Positions 41,879-50,646 of a DNA stretch of 64,000 bases are shown one piece after another; the stretch's first letter is position 1; each line of letters starts with the position of its first letter. Below the pieces are notes generated by a model. The model was given only the letters and a program-made list of their open reading frames with translations, searched no databases and was not told where the DNA came from. A program made the position numbers and the translations under genes. Source of the DNA: an uncultured Rhodospirillaceae bacterium (GTDB lineage: Bacteria > Pseudomonadota > Alphaproteobacteria > CAAGCB01 > CAG-977); the NCBI GenBank assembly GCA_900550445.1, contig URSF01000007.1, positions 1 through 64,000 of the forward strand, read 5' to 3'.

Positions 41879-43000
41879 TTATTTTTTTTCAATCATTAAT
41901 AACGGGACGCACATTTCCTGTGCCGTCATGCCGGAATGATTGGCTTTAAACAAAATCGGATCCCGTTCGCCCGTAAAATAACGCAACGCCCTTTTGCCGT
42001 AAGCAATCGCAACGAAATCCCCCAGGAAATCGGGAACCATAAAGTGCATTTTGCCGTTGCCGATTATGCCCGTTTTTAAAAATGCGTCTTTGGTAAACAG
42101 GCGAAAATCATCACAAAACAAACGGTTAAAGTATTTCTGAAAGTCATTCAGATACGCTTCTTTCACAAAGAACGTAATAAATCTGGATTCCAAAGCCGGT
42201 GGACGGATCAGCATCTGACACAGATCGGGATAATCGTTTAACGAGATTTCTTCGACATCGATTTCCCCGTGATCCGCGGTGATGATCAACAGGGAATCTT
42301 CAAGTTGATCTGCCAACGCTTTCAGATGAATGTCCAGATCTGATAGGATATCCTTGATTTCCTGAGAATAGCTGCCGTGCTTATGTGCGCTGGCATCAGG
42401 TTCTTTCCAATAAGCCGCAAGTAACTTTGAGTGATCGTTTTGTTTGCACAAGGAAAGGATTTGTTCACAGAAAGCTTTGAAATCGAGAAGATCGTTTCTG
42501 TCAAATTTTTGAATTTTGTGAAATTCGACAGACGGATTGCGCGCGGTTATTTTGTCATAAATGGTTTCATATTTCAGAATATCCGTTGCCGGCGGCGGCG
42601 TTTGTAATTTTTTACCGCTGTAGCAGGCGGTGTTCAGGAAATTTTCGATGATTTCGTCATATTGCTTATAATAACTCGACCACCCCAGCCAACCGCTTTC
42701 ATACGGCGTTAATCCGGAGTGACAAGCCGTTGTCGCCGCTGTTGTTGTCGGCGGAAAGACGGAAAAAATTTGCGCGGAGATATGTTGCCGGATAAAGCTT
42801 GTTTCGGGCAGATTTTGTTCGATCAGATCCGTTCCCATGCCGTCAAGAATCATAAAAATGACATTTTTATAATTTTTTGCCAGTTTCTCGTCCAAAAGCT
42901 TTAAGGAAGGGTGGTAGGTTTTAACGTTGTAATACTTCAGTAAAGAATTACTGACGGAAACAAGACTGCGGTCATAATCAAAGCGAAACGTTTTTTGCAT
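41879..43000 (-). CDS. alkaline phosphatase superfamily protein (phosphodiesterase/nucleotide pyrophosphatase-like)
   Basis: The protein has 373 residues. Metal-binding residues are visible in VIFMILDGMGTD (Asp near 53), the nucleophile region is FPPTTTAATT, and metal ligands are in EPDASAHKHG and in TADHGEID. The pattern is that of the type I phosphodiesterase/nucleotide pyrophosphatase family. No signal peptide is seen, so it should act in the cytoplasm. The substrate is not known. Confidence 0.8.
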   Translation of the reverse strand: MQKTFRFDYDRSLVSVSNSLLKYYNVKTYHPSLKLLDEKLAKNYKNVIFMILDGMGTDLIEQNLPETSFIRQHISAQIFSVFPPTTTAATTACHSGLTPYESGWLGWSSYYKQYDEIIENFLNTACYSGKKLQTPPPATDILKYETIYDKITARNPSVEFHKIQKFDRNDLLDFKAFCEQILSLCKQNDHSKLLAAYWKEPDASAHKHGSYSQEIKDILSDLDIHLKALADQLEDSLLIITADHGEIDVEEISLNDYPDLCQMLIRPPALESRFITFFVKEAYLNDFQKYFNRLFCDDFRLFTKDAFLKTGIIGNGKMHFMVPDFLGDFVAIAYGKRALRYFTGERDPILFKANHSGMTAQEMCVPLLMIEKK

Positions 43001-43048
43001 TCGGGCGTGTTCCTGTTATTTTGTGGCAGTTTTTCTGTTCGGTGTTTT

Positions 43049-43555
43049 TTATTTTTCCCATACGTTAATGATTTCCCCGATATACATGCTGTGGATTCCC
43101 GTGCCGTTGTCATAAAAGCGCTTGGCTTCTTTATCAATAAAATCCGGATTAAACAGCGCTTTATAGATCGTTTTTGCTTCTATAACCAGATTTGCTTCTT
43201 TGAAAAAAGGATTGCCCAATTCGGTAAAGACGGGTGTCAAACCGGCATTTTGCACTTTATTTTTTTCGTCCCGGCCGGAATGAGTGCCAAGGTATGTCAA
43301 TGCGGGACGCATTTGTTCGGGAAAACCGGAAACGGTGAAATACGGATAACGTTCCATAAAACCGTAAGTATACCGGCTGGAGGACACGTAAACGGTAATG
43401 ATATGCTTTCCCCACAGTTCGCCCAGCGTACCCCAGGCGATTGTCATGGCGTTCATGTCGTCTTTTTTTCCGACACCGAGAGCCGCCCAATCTTTGCTGA
43501 ACAGCGTTACCGGATTTTTTATTTCAAAAGGGGTGATTTTTTTCCATTCGTTCAT
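43049..43555 (-). CDS. flavin reductase-like FMN-binding protein (flavoredoxin type)
   Basis: The protein has 168 residues. The start EIKNPVTLFSKDWAALGVG, then NAMTIAWGTLGELWGKHIITVYVSSSRYTYGFME and FTVSGF match the flavin reductase-like FMN-binding family (split barrel). It may pass electrons to other redox partners. ATG 43555 has AAGGA upstream, so it can be made as a cytoplasmic protein. The frame continues open upstream and encodes a signal peptide that lacks only one base to join a good start (see 43556-43692). Confidence 0.85.
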   Translation of the reverse strand: MNEWKKITPFEIKNPVTLFSKDWAALGVGKKDDMNAMTIAWGTLGELWGKHIITVYVSSSRYTYGFMERYPYFTVSGFPEQMRPALTYLGTHSGRDEKNKVQNAGLTPVFTELGNPFFKEANLVIEAKTIYKALFNPDFIDKEAKRFYDNGTGIHSMYIGEIINVWEK

Positions 43556-43692
43556 TGCGTTATCCTTCGTCTTTTGTTCTTGTTTCTGAATACCTTCGTT
43601 TGCCGCGTTGCTTGGCGGAACGATGTATATGACAAGTACTGAAAGAACAAGCGCGGCAGCAAAAAAACACTTAACTTTTTTGGGATATTCAT
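43556..43692 (-). other. out-of-frame signal-peptide leader of the flavin reductase
   Basis: ATG 43692 has GGAAGGA upstream and encodes M-N-I-P-K-K-L-S-V-F before leaving the frame of the reductase. In the reductase frame the next bases encode FFAAALVLSVLVIYIVPP-SNAANEG, a good signal peptide. One extra base in the T7 run (A7 on the plus strand, 43661-43667) or the A6 run would join the two. This is either a slippage switch, a fresh frameshift, or a sequencing error. Confidence 0.55.
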
Positions 43693-43730
43693 GACGACGT
43701 TCCTTCCTAAAAAGCTTCTTTCAAATATAG

Positions 43731-43762
43731 GGCTTTTTCATGATAAAAAAAATAAAAAAGCC
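43731..43762. terminator. possible stem-loop between sstT and the flavin reductase
   Basis: GGCTTTTT (43731-43738) pairs with AAAAAGCC (43755-43762). The best T run follows on the plus strand. It might still end the sstT transcript read from the other strand, because the stem itself is A/T-rich. Confidence 0.35.
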
Positions 43763-43836
43763 TTTTTGCCAAAACAATTCCGTTTCCTGTTGCGAATAAC
43801 GGCATACGGATAACGTTTTTATGTTAACGGTTGATA

Positions 43837-45066
43837 CTAAATTTTCGGAATATCTCCGCCGGATTTTAAGCGATCGGCATATTCGGCCGTTGCCGTAAAC
43901 AAGACATCGCTGGACGAATTCAAAGCCGTTTCAACCGAATCCTGAATGACGCCCAGCGTAAAGCCGACGGCGACAACCTGCATGGCCGTATCATTGTCGA
44001 TGCCGAAAAACGCGCAGGCCATAGGGATCAGCAGAATGGATCCGCCGGCCACGCCCGACGTGCCGCAGGCGCCAAGCGCGGCCAGAACGCTCATTACCAT
44101 GGCGGCGGGCAGAGTCACATCTATTCCCAAAGTATGCACGGCCGTCATTGTCATAACGGTAATCGTCACCGCCGCGCCGTCCATATTGATTGTGGCGCCC
44201 AAAGGTATGGAAACGGAATAAACTTCTTTATCCAAACCCAAATCTTCGCATAATTCCATATTGACGGGAATGTTTGCGGCGGAACTTCTGGTGAAAAAAG
44301 CGGTAATTCCACTGCCTTTCAGACATTTAAACACCAGCGGATAAGGATTTCTGCGCAGCCAACAAAAAACAATCAGCGGATTAATAACCAAAGCTACAAA
44401 AGCCATTGTTCCGACCAGCAGTCCCAGCAATTTACCGTAAGAAGTAAAAATTCCCAATCCGTTTTGAGAAACGGTCGTAAAAACAATTCCCATGATGCCT
44501 GCCGGCGCGAAACAAATGATCCAGCGTACAATGGTGGTTAACGCTTCGGCAAATTGAGCGGCAACGTTTTTTGTTTCGGGTGAGGCCGTCTTTTTTAACG
44601 CCAGACCGAAAACGATCGCCCATGTCAGAATTCCGATATAGTTAGCTTTTGATAAAGCATTGACGGGATTGTCAACCAGACTGCCCAACAAAGAAAGCGC
44701 GATTTCTTTTAATCCGCCGGGCGCGTTTCCGGCGACCGCCTGAATAAACTGCATTTTTACGGGGAAAATAAAACAGGCGGTCGTTGCAACGACTGCCGCG
44801 CATAATGTGCTGAATAAATATAAAAAGATGATTTTGCGGAATCGGCCGGCCGCGCTGCTGTCCGCGTTGACTAAAGCGCTCAGAACCAAAGAAAAAACCA
44901 ATATCGGCGCGACGGCTTTTAAAGCATTGATAAAAAATGTGCCGAACAGCGCTATAAATTTTGCTTCGGGAGTAAAAATTCCCAGCAGCGTTCCGATAAA
45001 CAAACCGATAATAATGCGTTCAACCAACCCGATGCGGTTAAAAAAAGAAGCTATGCGTTTGATCAT
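43837..45066 (-). CDS. sstT: Na+/serine (threonine) symporter SstT
   Basis: The protein has 409 residues with eight membrane helices and two re-entrant loops. Family motifs are visible: ITAFFTRSSAANIPVNM (Ser-rich hairpin 1), SIPLGATINMDGAAVTITV and AALGACGTSGVAGGSILLIPMAC (hairpin 2). SstT takes up serine and threonine with Na+. It fits the Na+ gradient made by the oxaloacetate decarboxylase of this genome. It is divergent from the MATE gene. Confidence 0.92.
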   Translation of the reverse strand: MIKRIASFFNRIGLVERIIIGLFIGTLLGIFTPEAKFIALFGTFFINALKAVAPILVFSLVLSALVNADSSAAGRFRKIIFLYLFSTLCAAVVATTACFIFPVKMQFIQAVAGNAPGGLKEIALSLLGSLVDNPVNALSKANYIGILTWAIVFGLALKKTASPETKNVAAQFAEALTTIVRWIICFAPAGIMGIVFTTVSQNGLGIFTSYGKLLGLLVGTMAFVALVINPLIVFCWLRRNPYPLVFKCLKGSGITAFFTRSSAANIPVNMELCEDLGLDKEVYSVSIPLGATINMDGAAVTITVMTMTAVHTLGIDVTLPAAMVMSVLAALGACGTSGVAGGSILLIPMACAFFGIDNDTAMQVVAVGFTLGVIQDSVETALNSSSDVLFTATAEYADRLKSGGDIPKI

Positions 45067-45225
45067 GATCTTTTTTCCTGTAAAATCTGCCTGCCGGGCA
45101 AAGAATATAACTTTTTTATCTTCTTGAGGAAAGAGGTTGTTTTCCTAAAGAACGGAAAATTTTTTTTCAGAACTATACAAGGCTGCGGTTCAGGACTATA
45201 TTCCCTAAATCCGGAGGGATATCCC

Positions 45226-46608
45226 ATGCTTGTAAAAACTAAAAATATAGATATGACAAACGGCGCGCTGCTGCCGTCCATGTTGCTGTTCGCCCTGCCT
45301 TTAATGGCGTCCAGTGTTTTACAGCTGTTGTTCAACGCGTCCGATATCGCCGTTGTCGGGAATTTCGGATCGACGCACTCTTTAGCCGCCGTCGGATCAA
45401 CGACAACTCTTGTCAGCCTGTTGACAAACTTTCTGATCGGATTAAGCATCGGCACAAATGTTCTTGCCTCCCGCTGTTTGGGAGCCCGCAATTTTAAAGG
45501 TTTGCGCCGTGTCGTCCATACTTCGATCGCTTTGGGGATCGTGGCGGGGCTGCTGGCCGCTGCGGCCGGTCTGCTTTTTTCCAAACGGATTTTGATCCTG
45601 ATACAGACGCCCGACAGCGTTCTGCCGCTGTCGGTTTTATATACGCGCATTTACTTTTTCGGTATGCTGCCGACGGCGGTTTATAACTTCGGTTCCGCTG
45701 TCTTGTATGCTAACGGCGATACCAGAAAACCGCTTTTGTTTTTGATCGTTTCCGGTGTAACAAACGTTATTTTAAATCTGGTTTTCGTCATTTGTTTTAA
45801 AATGGACGTCGCAGGCGTCGCTCTGGCAACCGTTATCGCGCAGACGCTGGCCATGATTCTGGTGCTGTCCTATCTGGCGCGGCGCAGGGATTCGTCCAGA
45901 ATTTATTTCAGCCGGATCCGGTTAAATCTGGAAATTGTCTGGAATATTTTAAAATTGGGGATTCCGGCCGGATTTCAAAGCTTTGTTTTCAGCCTGTCCA
46001 ATATGGTTATTCAGTCGGCGGTGAATTCTTTCGGGCCGGTATATATGGCCGGAACGGCGGCGTCGCAAAATGTTGATTGCTTTATCTGGATCAGCATGAA
46101 CGCTTTTCAGCCGACGGCAACAACATTTATCAGCCGCAATATCGGCGCCGGTAATTATTCAAGAATCAATCGCATTACCTGCTGCGCTTTGATGTGCGCC
46201 TGCGCCACCGGTATTGTACTGGGTTGCCTGGCCGTGTTGTTCGGTTCCGCTCTGTTGGGAATTTACACGGGCGATCCGGCGGCGATCGCGGCGGGATTGA
46301 TCCGGCTGCGTATGGTCGGCGTTCCGTATGCTTTGTGCGGATTGATGGACGTTATGACGGGAGCGCTGCGCGGACTGGGATCATCACTTTTGCCGGCCGT
46401 CATCGCTCTGGCGGGGGCATGTGGACTGCGGTTGGTCTGGATTGCGACGATTTTTCAAATTCCGCGGTATCATACGTTTGAATTTTTATTCCTGTCGTAT
46501 CCGCTTTCCTGGATCGTGACTTTTGCCGCTTTGGGAACGGCGTATTTTTTCGTCCGCGGGAAATATCCGAAAAAAAATCAGGAGCAATTGATTACGTCAA
46601 TCGTATAA
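45226..46608 (+). CDS. MATE-family multidrug exporter
   Basis: The protein has 460 residues from ATG 45226 (GGAGGG upstream; a longer in-frame start at 45124 has none). It has twelve membrane helices. Typical starts of the two halves are DMTNGALLPSMLLFALPLMASSVLQLLFNASDIAVVGNFG and LKLGIPAGFQSFVFSLSNMVIQSAVNSFG. It would export cationic drugs or metabolites using Na+ or H+. It overlaps the convergent chagasin-like gene by 31 bases. Confidence 0.88.
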   Translation: MLVKTKNIDMTNGALLPSMLLFALPLMASSVLQLLFNASDIAVVGNFGSTHSLAAVGSTTTLVSLLTNFLIGLSIGTNVLASRCLGARNFKGLRRVVHTSIALGIVAGLLAAAAGLLFSKRILILIQTPDSVLPLSVLYTRIYFFGMLPTAVYNFGSAVLYANGDTRKPLLFLIVSGVTNVILNLVFVICFKMDVAGVALATVIAQTLAMILVLSYLARRRDSSRIYFSRIRLNLEIVWNILKLGIPAGFQSFVFSLSNMVIQSAVNSFGPVYMAGTAASQNVDCFIWISMNAFQPTATTFISRNIGAGNYSRINRITCCALMCACATGIVLGCLAVLFGSALLGIYTGDPAAIAAGLIRLRMVGVPYALCGLMDVMTGALRGLGSSLLPAVIALAGACGLRLVWIATIFQIPRYHTFEFLFLSYPLSWIVTFAALGTAYFFVRGKYPKKNQEQLITSIV

Positions 46609-46967
46609 ACGACTTTTTGATCTGTTTGTTCGTTCGGTTTTTCCCATGGGCGGAAATAATATCCCGTTACGGTTACCGTTCCTTTTCGCGCCGCCGTAAA
46701 GGAATATTCTTTTATGCCGCCCGCGCCGATCAAAGACGTATCGGGGGCGATATAAGTTTCAGCCGTATCCGTAATTGTATTTTGTTTTGCGGGGGTAATA
46801 AAAAACTGCCAGGAATAACCCGTCGTCGGGTTTTCGTCCAGACTGATTATCACCTTTTGGCCGGCACATACGGTTTGATGCGTTCCGCTGTTTTTGTCGG
46901 ATAATTTTAACGGCGTGGAACACGCCGTTAAAAAAACAAGTATAAAAACAAAAATATGTTTTTTCAT
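46578..46967 (-). CDS. chagasin-like (I42) cysteine-protease inhibitor lipoprotein
   Basis: The protein has 129 residues. The lipobox LTAC gives Cys16. The three inhibitor loops of the chagasin family are all visible: NPTTGYSW, a Gly-rich loop in LIGAGGIKEYSF, and RPWE. The family blocks papain-type cysteine proteases by inserting these loops in the active-site cleft. As an envelope lipoprotein it may protect against host or own proteases. It lies 5 bases after kdsB. Confidence 0.88.
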   Translation of the reverse strand: MKKHIFVFILVFLTACSTPLKLSDKNSGTHQTVCAGQKVIISLDENPTTGYSWQFFITPAKQNTITDTAETYIAPDTSLIGAGGIKEYSFTAARKGTVTVTGYYFRPWEKPNEQTDQKVVYTIDVINCS

Positions 46968-46972
46968 AAAAC

Positions 46973-47746
46973 TTATATGCCCAGTTTTCTGAATTCTTCC
47001 AATTCTTCGACCGTATTGATATCGGCCGGCGCGGCTTCGTTCAATTTGATTTTGTCAACGATCAGCGCCTGCATGTGGTAGCCGTTTTGCAGGAATCTTA
47101 ACTGTTCCAGTTTTTCACGTTTTTCCAAAACGGCTTCTTTCATGTTCAGGAATTTTTTCAATACGTCCGTTTTGAAAACGTAAATGCCGATATGATGATA
47201 ATAATCCTGATAAGCGCATGTGTCCGGATCGCGGATATAAGGAGCCAAAGCGCGTGTAAAATAAACGGCGCGTCCTTGCGTTTCCCCTTTTTCCAATCCC
47301 ATGACAATTTTAACGTTATTGGGATTTTCGGCGTCTTTTAAAGTTTTAAAGACCATTCCGCAGGTTGCGATATCGCAGTTTGTTTCTTCGATAATTTTAA
47401 TCAGCCTGTTGTTGATTGCCGGATCGACGTTAATGTTGTCGCCCTGAAAGTTAACGGCGACGTCGTATTTTGTGCCGTCGGGATCAATCTGTTTTAAAGC
47501 CGTGGCGATTCTGTCCGTGCCGGAAGGCAGATTCGGATCGGTTAAAACGCACTGAGCTCCGAATTTTTTGGCTTCTTCCATAATTTTTTCATCGCCGCAG
47601 GCAATGCAGACGTCGCCGTCAATGGCGGCTTTGACGTTTTCATATACGCGCTGAATCAGGGTTTTGCCGTTAATGTCCAGCAGCGGTTTGTTCGGCAGAC
47701 GGGTTGCGGCCAGTCTGACCGGGATCATTGTAATGACTTTACTCAT
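46973..47746 (-). CDS. kdsB: CMP-KDO synthetase
   Basis: The protein has 257 residues from ATG 47746 (GAGG upstream; TTG 47758 is the alternative). It has the nucleotidyltransferase start IPVRLAATRLPNKPLLDINGKTLIQ, the VNFQGDNINVDP motif, and the YYHHIGIYVFK motif. It makes CMP-KDO for lipid A core synthesis. The usual first-loop RxxxSRLPxKxL has AATRLPNK here. Confidence 0.93.
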   Translation of the reverse strand: MSKVITMIPVRLAATRLPNKPLLDINGKTLIQRVYENVKAAIDGDVCIACGDEKIMEEAKKFGAQCVLTDPNLPSGTDRIATALKQIDPDGTKYDVAVNFQGDNINVDPAINNRLIKIIEETNCDIATCGMVFKTLKDAENPNNVKIVMGLEKGETQGRAVYFTRALAPYIRDPDTCAYQDYYHHIGIYVFKTDVLKKFLNMKEAVLEKREKLEQLRFLQNGYHMQALIVDKIKLNEAAPADINTVEELEEFRKLGI

Positions 47747-47761
47747 TTTTCCTCGCAAATT

Positions 47762-48418
47762 TTATTTTTGGGCTAAAAGCCAGGTTTTGAATTCCTCCAG
47801 ACTGTGCATTTCGGGAATCCATTTCATATCTTCGGGCAGATCGGTTGTAAATTCACAGCGGTAACGCACCGGGTGCGCGCCGACATTAATGGCGGCATGC
47901 TGATTGTAGATTCTGTCATCAACCAGAACGGTTTCTTCGGCTTTTAACCCGTATTTGTCAAAGCAGGCTTTCAACATGTCTTCTTTTGCCGTGTCATGCA
48001 TGAATTTGCCGTGCTGCACACATTCAATCGTTAAGAAGTCGGTGACATCTTTTAACAATTCGTTCAACAGCTTTTTTTTCGTTTCCACGTCAAAAGTCGC
48101 GGACATGGTAAACTGCTTGTATCCCAGACGGTTTAATTCGCGCAGAGTTTCAACGACGTGCGGATATAACGGCCGGTTGTTGAAAAATTCCGGCGAATGA
48201 CAGAAATCGTAATCCATCTGCGTTCCCATGGTGGGATGAGTTTTTAATTCCAACGCGCCGTATTTCGGCTGTATCGGCAAAACTGTGGGCAGATCTTCCC
48301 ATTTCAGACCGGCATAAGTGTCTTTGTAGTTCGGGTGATTGGTCAGGAAGTTAAAGTAGGCGAAATTCAGATTTGCCAGGACTCCGTCAACGTCCCAAAA
48401 GATATTTTTAATAGCCAA
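47762..48418 (-). CDS. HAD-superfamily hydrolase
   Basis: The protein has 218 residues. HAD motifs are visible: DVDGVLANLN (nucleophile and acid Asp), MSAT (motif II), a Lys in motif III, and VLVDDRIYN (motif IV). It is not a typical KdsC, which is shorter and lacks the cap seen here, although it precedes kdsB. Substrate is unknown. Part of the minus-strand run rimO, HAD, kdsB, inhibitor. Confidence 0.8.
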   Translation of the reverse strand: MAIKNIFWDVDGVLANLNFAYFNFLTNHPNYKDTYAGLKWEDLPTVLPIQPKYGALELKTHPTMGTQMDYDFCHSPEFFNNRPLYPHVVETLRELNRLGYKQFTMSATFDVETKKKLLNELLKDVTDFLTIECVQHGKFMHDTAKEDMLKACFDKYGLKAEETVLVDDRIYNQHAAINVGAHPVRYRCEFTTDLPEDMKWIPEMHSLEEFKTWLLAQK

Positions 48419-48500
48419 GTAAGTTCTCCTGAATTAAAAATCAACCTGTTCAGGATAGACGGACGATCCTGTCAATGCAAGCAAAAAGGCCCGGAAGCCG

Positions 48501-49820
48501 TTACAGCTGCTGTCCGAACAGATCGTATTCGTCCGCGCCGGTAATTTTTACACGTACGAAACCGCCGGGGGCCGCGGGCGTTTTTCCGGTGAAAAAGACT
48601 TTGCCGTCAACATCGGGGCCGTTGGAAAAATCACGTCCGAAATACATGTTTTCCTCTTCGTCGAACCCTTCGCACAGGACGTCGCGGATCTGTCCGATGC
48701 AGCTTTGCTGATAATTCCGGCTGATCTCCGCTTGCGTCGACATCAAAGCGTCGAAACGTTCCCGTTTGACGGCGTCGTCAATCTGGTCCGCAAAATCAAA
48801 AGCCGGCGTACCCTCTTCGCGCGAATAAACAAAAGCCCCCAGACGGTTGAGTTTTGTTTCTTTGACAAAATCAAGCAGCTCTTCAAATTGTTCGTCCGTT
48901 TCGCCGGGAAATCCGACAATAACGGTCGTACGAATGACAATATCCGGAATTTCGCGGCGCAGCTTTTCAATAACGGATTGAATTTGCGCTTTGTTTCCGT
49001 GACGGTTCATGCGTTTTAACACAGGGTCGCTGACGTGTTGAATCGGCATGTCGATATAGGGCAAAACACGCGGATTGTCGCGCATTTCCGTAATTAATTC
49101 GTCCGTAATTTTATCCGGATAACAATAAAAAAGCCTGATCCACGGAAACGTTGTTTCCTTTCCCAAACGACGCAGCAGCTCCGCCGGCATATTTTTATGA
49201 TATAAATCAATGCCGTAGCGCGACGTGTCTTCGGCAATCAGATTCAGCTCTTTCGCGCCGGCTGCTTCCAGATCTTGCGCTTCTTCAATAATGCTTTCGA
49301 TCGTGCGGGAACGGTAACGGCCGCGGATTTTCGGAATCGCGCAATAGGAACAGCGGTTGTCGCAGCCTTCGGATATGCGCAGAAAAACGCCCGGATTGTC
49401 GTCGGACAGCATGCGTTCTCCTTCGATCGGCGTTTGTTCGTAATCGCTGAACAGCTGATACTTTTCCGCTTCAAACGCTCTTCCGATCACATCGGCAATC
49501 TGATGAATGCCGCCCAGCCCGACCACCGCGTCGATTTGCGGCAGTTTTTGCATAATCCGTTCGCGCCAGCGTTCAACCAGGCAGCCGGTTACAATCAGCT
49601 TTTTCAATTTTCCGGTTTTTTTTAATTTGGCAATTTCTTTGATTGTTTCAACGGATTCTTCTTTGGCGTCGCCGATAAAACCGCAGGTGTTGATTAAAAT
49701 AACGTCCGCCTCGCCGGCGTCGCCCGTAATTTCGTATGCCGCGTTGTCCAGATGCGCGAGCATCATTTCAGTATCAATCGTGTTTTTGGAACACCCCAGA
49801 GAAATAAATCCGATTTTCAT
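48501..49820 (-). CDS. rimO: ribosomal protein S12 methylthiotransferase RimO
   Basis: The protein has 439 residues from ATG 49820 (AGGA upstream; an in-frame start at 49868 is earlier). Its N-terminal domain has the cluster Cys in SLGCSKN, NTCGF and VTGCLVERW. The radical-SAM cluster is EGCDNRCSYCAIPKIRG, and a C-terminal TRAM domain follows. It adds a methylthio group to Asp88 of S12. Confidence 0.95.
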   Translation of the reverse strand: MKIGFISLGCSKNTIDTEMMLAHLDNAAYEITGDAGEADVILINTCGFIGDAKEESVETIKEIAKLKKTGKLKKLIVTGCLVERWRERIMQKLPQIDAVVGLGGIHQIADVIGRAFEAEKYQLFSDYEQTPIEGERMLSDDNPGVFLRISEGCDNRCSYCAIPKIRGRYRSRTIESIIEEAQDLEAAGAKELNLIAEDTSRYGIDLYHKNMPAELLRRLGKETTFPWIRLFYCYPDKITDELITEMRDNPRVLPYIDMPIQHVSDPVLKRMNRHGNKAQIQSVIEKLRREIPDIVIRTTVIVGFPGETDEQFEELLDFVKETKLNRLGAFVYSREEGTPAFDFADQIDDAVKRERFDALMSTQAEISRNYQQSCIGQIRDVLCEGFDEEENMYFGRDFSNGPDVDGKVFFTGKTPAAPGGFVRVKITGADEYDLFGQQL

Positions 49821-49878
49821 GCAGTCCTGCCGTTTAAAGTTTGTTATGCCGGTATAATGCGGCGGCATGAATGCGAAG

Positions 49879-50310
49879 TCAAACCGATAAACGGCCGATT
49901 CTGTTTTTTTCCGATTTAAGCAGATCTTTTAAAGTGACTTCCTGCATTTGTTTTTTTATTTTTTTGTTCAGGGCGGACCATACTTTGCAGGCCGAACAGT
50001 CGCCGGATTTTTTGCAGAAAGTCTTGTCCGCGACACATTCGACAATGCAAACAGGCCCCTCCATCGCTTCGATAATATCCAGCAGTGTGATTTCTTTGGG
50101 CGGTTTTGCCAGTTGTAATCCGCCTTTTGCCCCGCGCAGGGAAATAATCAGACCGGCTTTGTTCAAACTGAGAATCAGACGACTGATATATTTTTCCGAA
50201 ATCTGCTGGGACTGAGCGATTTCTTTCATTTGCCGCGGGCTCTCTTTGGCATGTAACGCCAGATCCAGCAGAATACGCAGTCCGTAACGTCCTTTTGTCG
50301 ATATTTTCAT
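49879..50310 (-). CDS. Rrf2-family regulator (IscR/CymR type)
   Basis: The protein has 143 residues. Winged-helix start MKISTKGRYGLRILLDLALH, SEKYISRLILSLNKAGLI, then GAKGGLQLAKPP. The Cys set (CIVECVADKTFCKKSGDCSAC) is denser than in plain CymR and fits an Fe-S sensor. It is divergent from the Cys-rich ORF and cysK, so regulation of cysteine supply or Fe-S assembly is a fair inference. It precedes rimO. Confidence 0.88.
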   Translation of the reverse strand: MKISTKGRYGLRILLDLALHAKESPRQMKEIAQSQQISEKYISRLILSLNKAGLIISLRGAKGGLQLAKPPKEITLLDIIEAMEGPVCIVECVADKTFCKKSGDCSACKVWSALNKKIKKQMQEVTLKDLLKSEKNRIGRLSV

Positions 50311-50393
50311 GCGGCTTCCTTTCCTTTAAATTACCTTATACCATGATTTGCCGGAAAAAATAAGCCCTGTTTTTTTAAACACTACTAATTTGG

Positions 50394-50421
50394 TTGACTT
50401 TTTAAAAAAACGTTCCATAAT
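50394..50421 (+). promoter_or_regulatory. promoter of the Cys-rich ORF-cysK unit
   Basis: TTGACT (50394-50399) is followed after 16 bases by CATAAT (50416-50421). The region just upstream (ACTACTAATTTGG) could hold an Rrf2-type box. Confidence 0.55.
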
Positions 50422-50457
50422 AAATAATGTTTTCACTTGAACGGGAAAGGACATAAA

Positions 50458-50583
50458 ATGAAAAAAACGCTTATGTTTGCATTTGCCTGCCTGCTTTATG
50501 CTTCCGGCGCGGCGGCGGCCTGTGATTGCCCGGTTCGGCCGTGCGGGTGCGGCGCGACGGTTCAGTGCGGCTGCGGAAAGTAA
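50458..50583 (+). CDS. 41-residue exported Cys-rich peptide
   Basis: ATG 50458 has AAAGGA upstream. The first 21 residues form a good signal peptide (MKKTLMFAFACLLYASGAAA). The mature part is about 20 residues with six Cys in the pattern CDC-x4-CGC-x5-CGC. No homolog is recognised. It may bind a metal or be a leader whose translation senses charged tRNA-Cys, since a terminator and cysK follow. Confidence 0.65.
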   Translation: MKKTLMFAFACLLYASGAAAACDCPVRPCGCGATVQCGCGK

Positions 50584-50600
50584 CGAACAAATTCGATTCA

Positions 50601-50629
50601 GGGCTTTCCGGCGGGAAAGCCCGTTTTTT
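50601..50629 (+). terminator. terminator between the Cys-rich ORF and cysK
   Basis: GGGCTTTCC (50601-50609), loop GGCG, GGAAAGCCC (50614-50622), then G and six T. Strong and well placed 18 bases after the Cys-rich ORF stop. Confidence 0.88.
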
Positions 50630-50646
50630 ATTGAGAAGGATAGAAA

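Noticed and set aside
45124..45225. Longer N-terminus for the MATE protein
   Set aside because: No ribosome site at 45124, while GGAGGG precedes ATG 45226, where the family similarity begins.
47762..48418. KdsC (KDO-8-phosphate phosphatase) for the HAD gene before kdsB
   Set aside because: The motif spacing and the inserted cap region do not match KdsC, which is smaller and capless; position alone is not enough.
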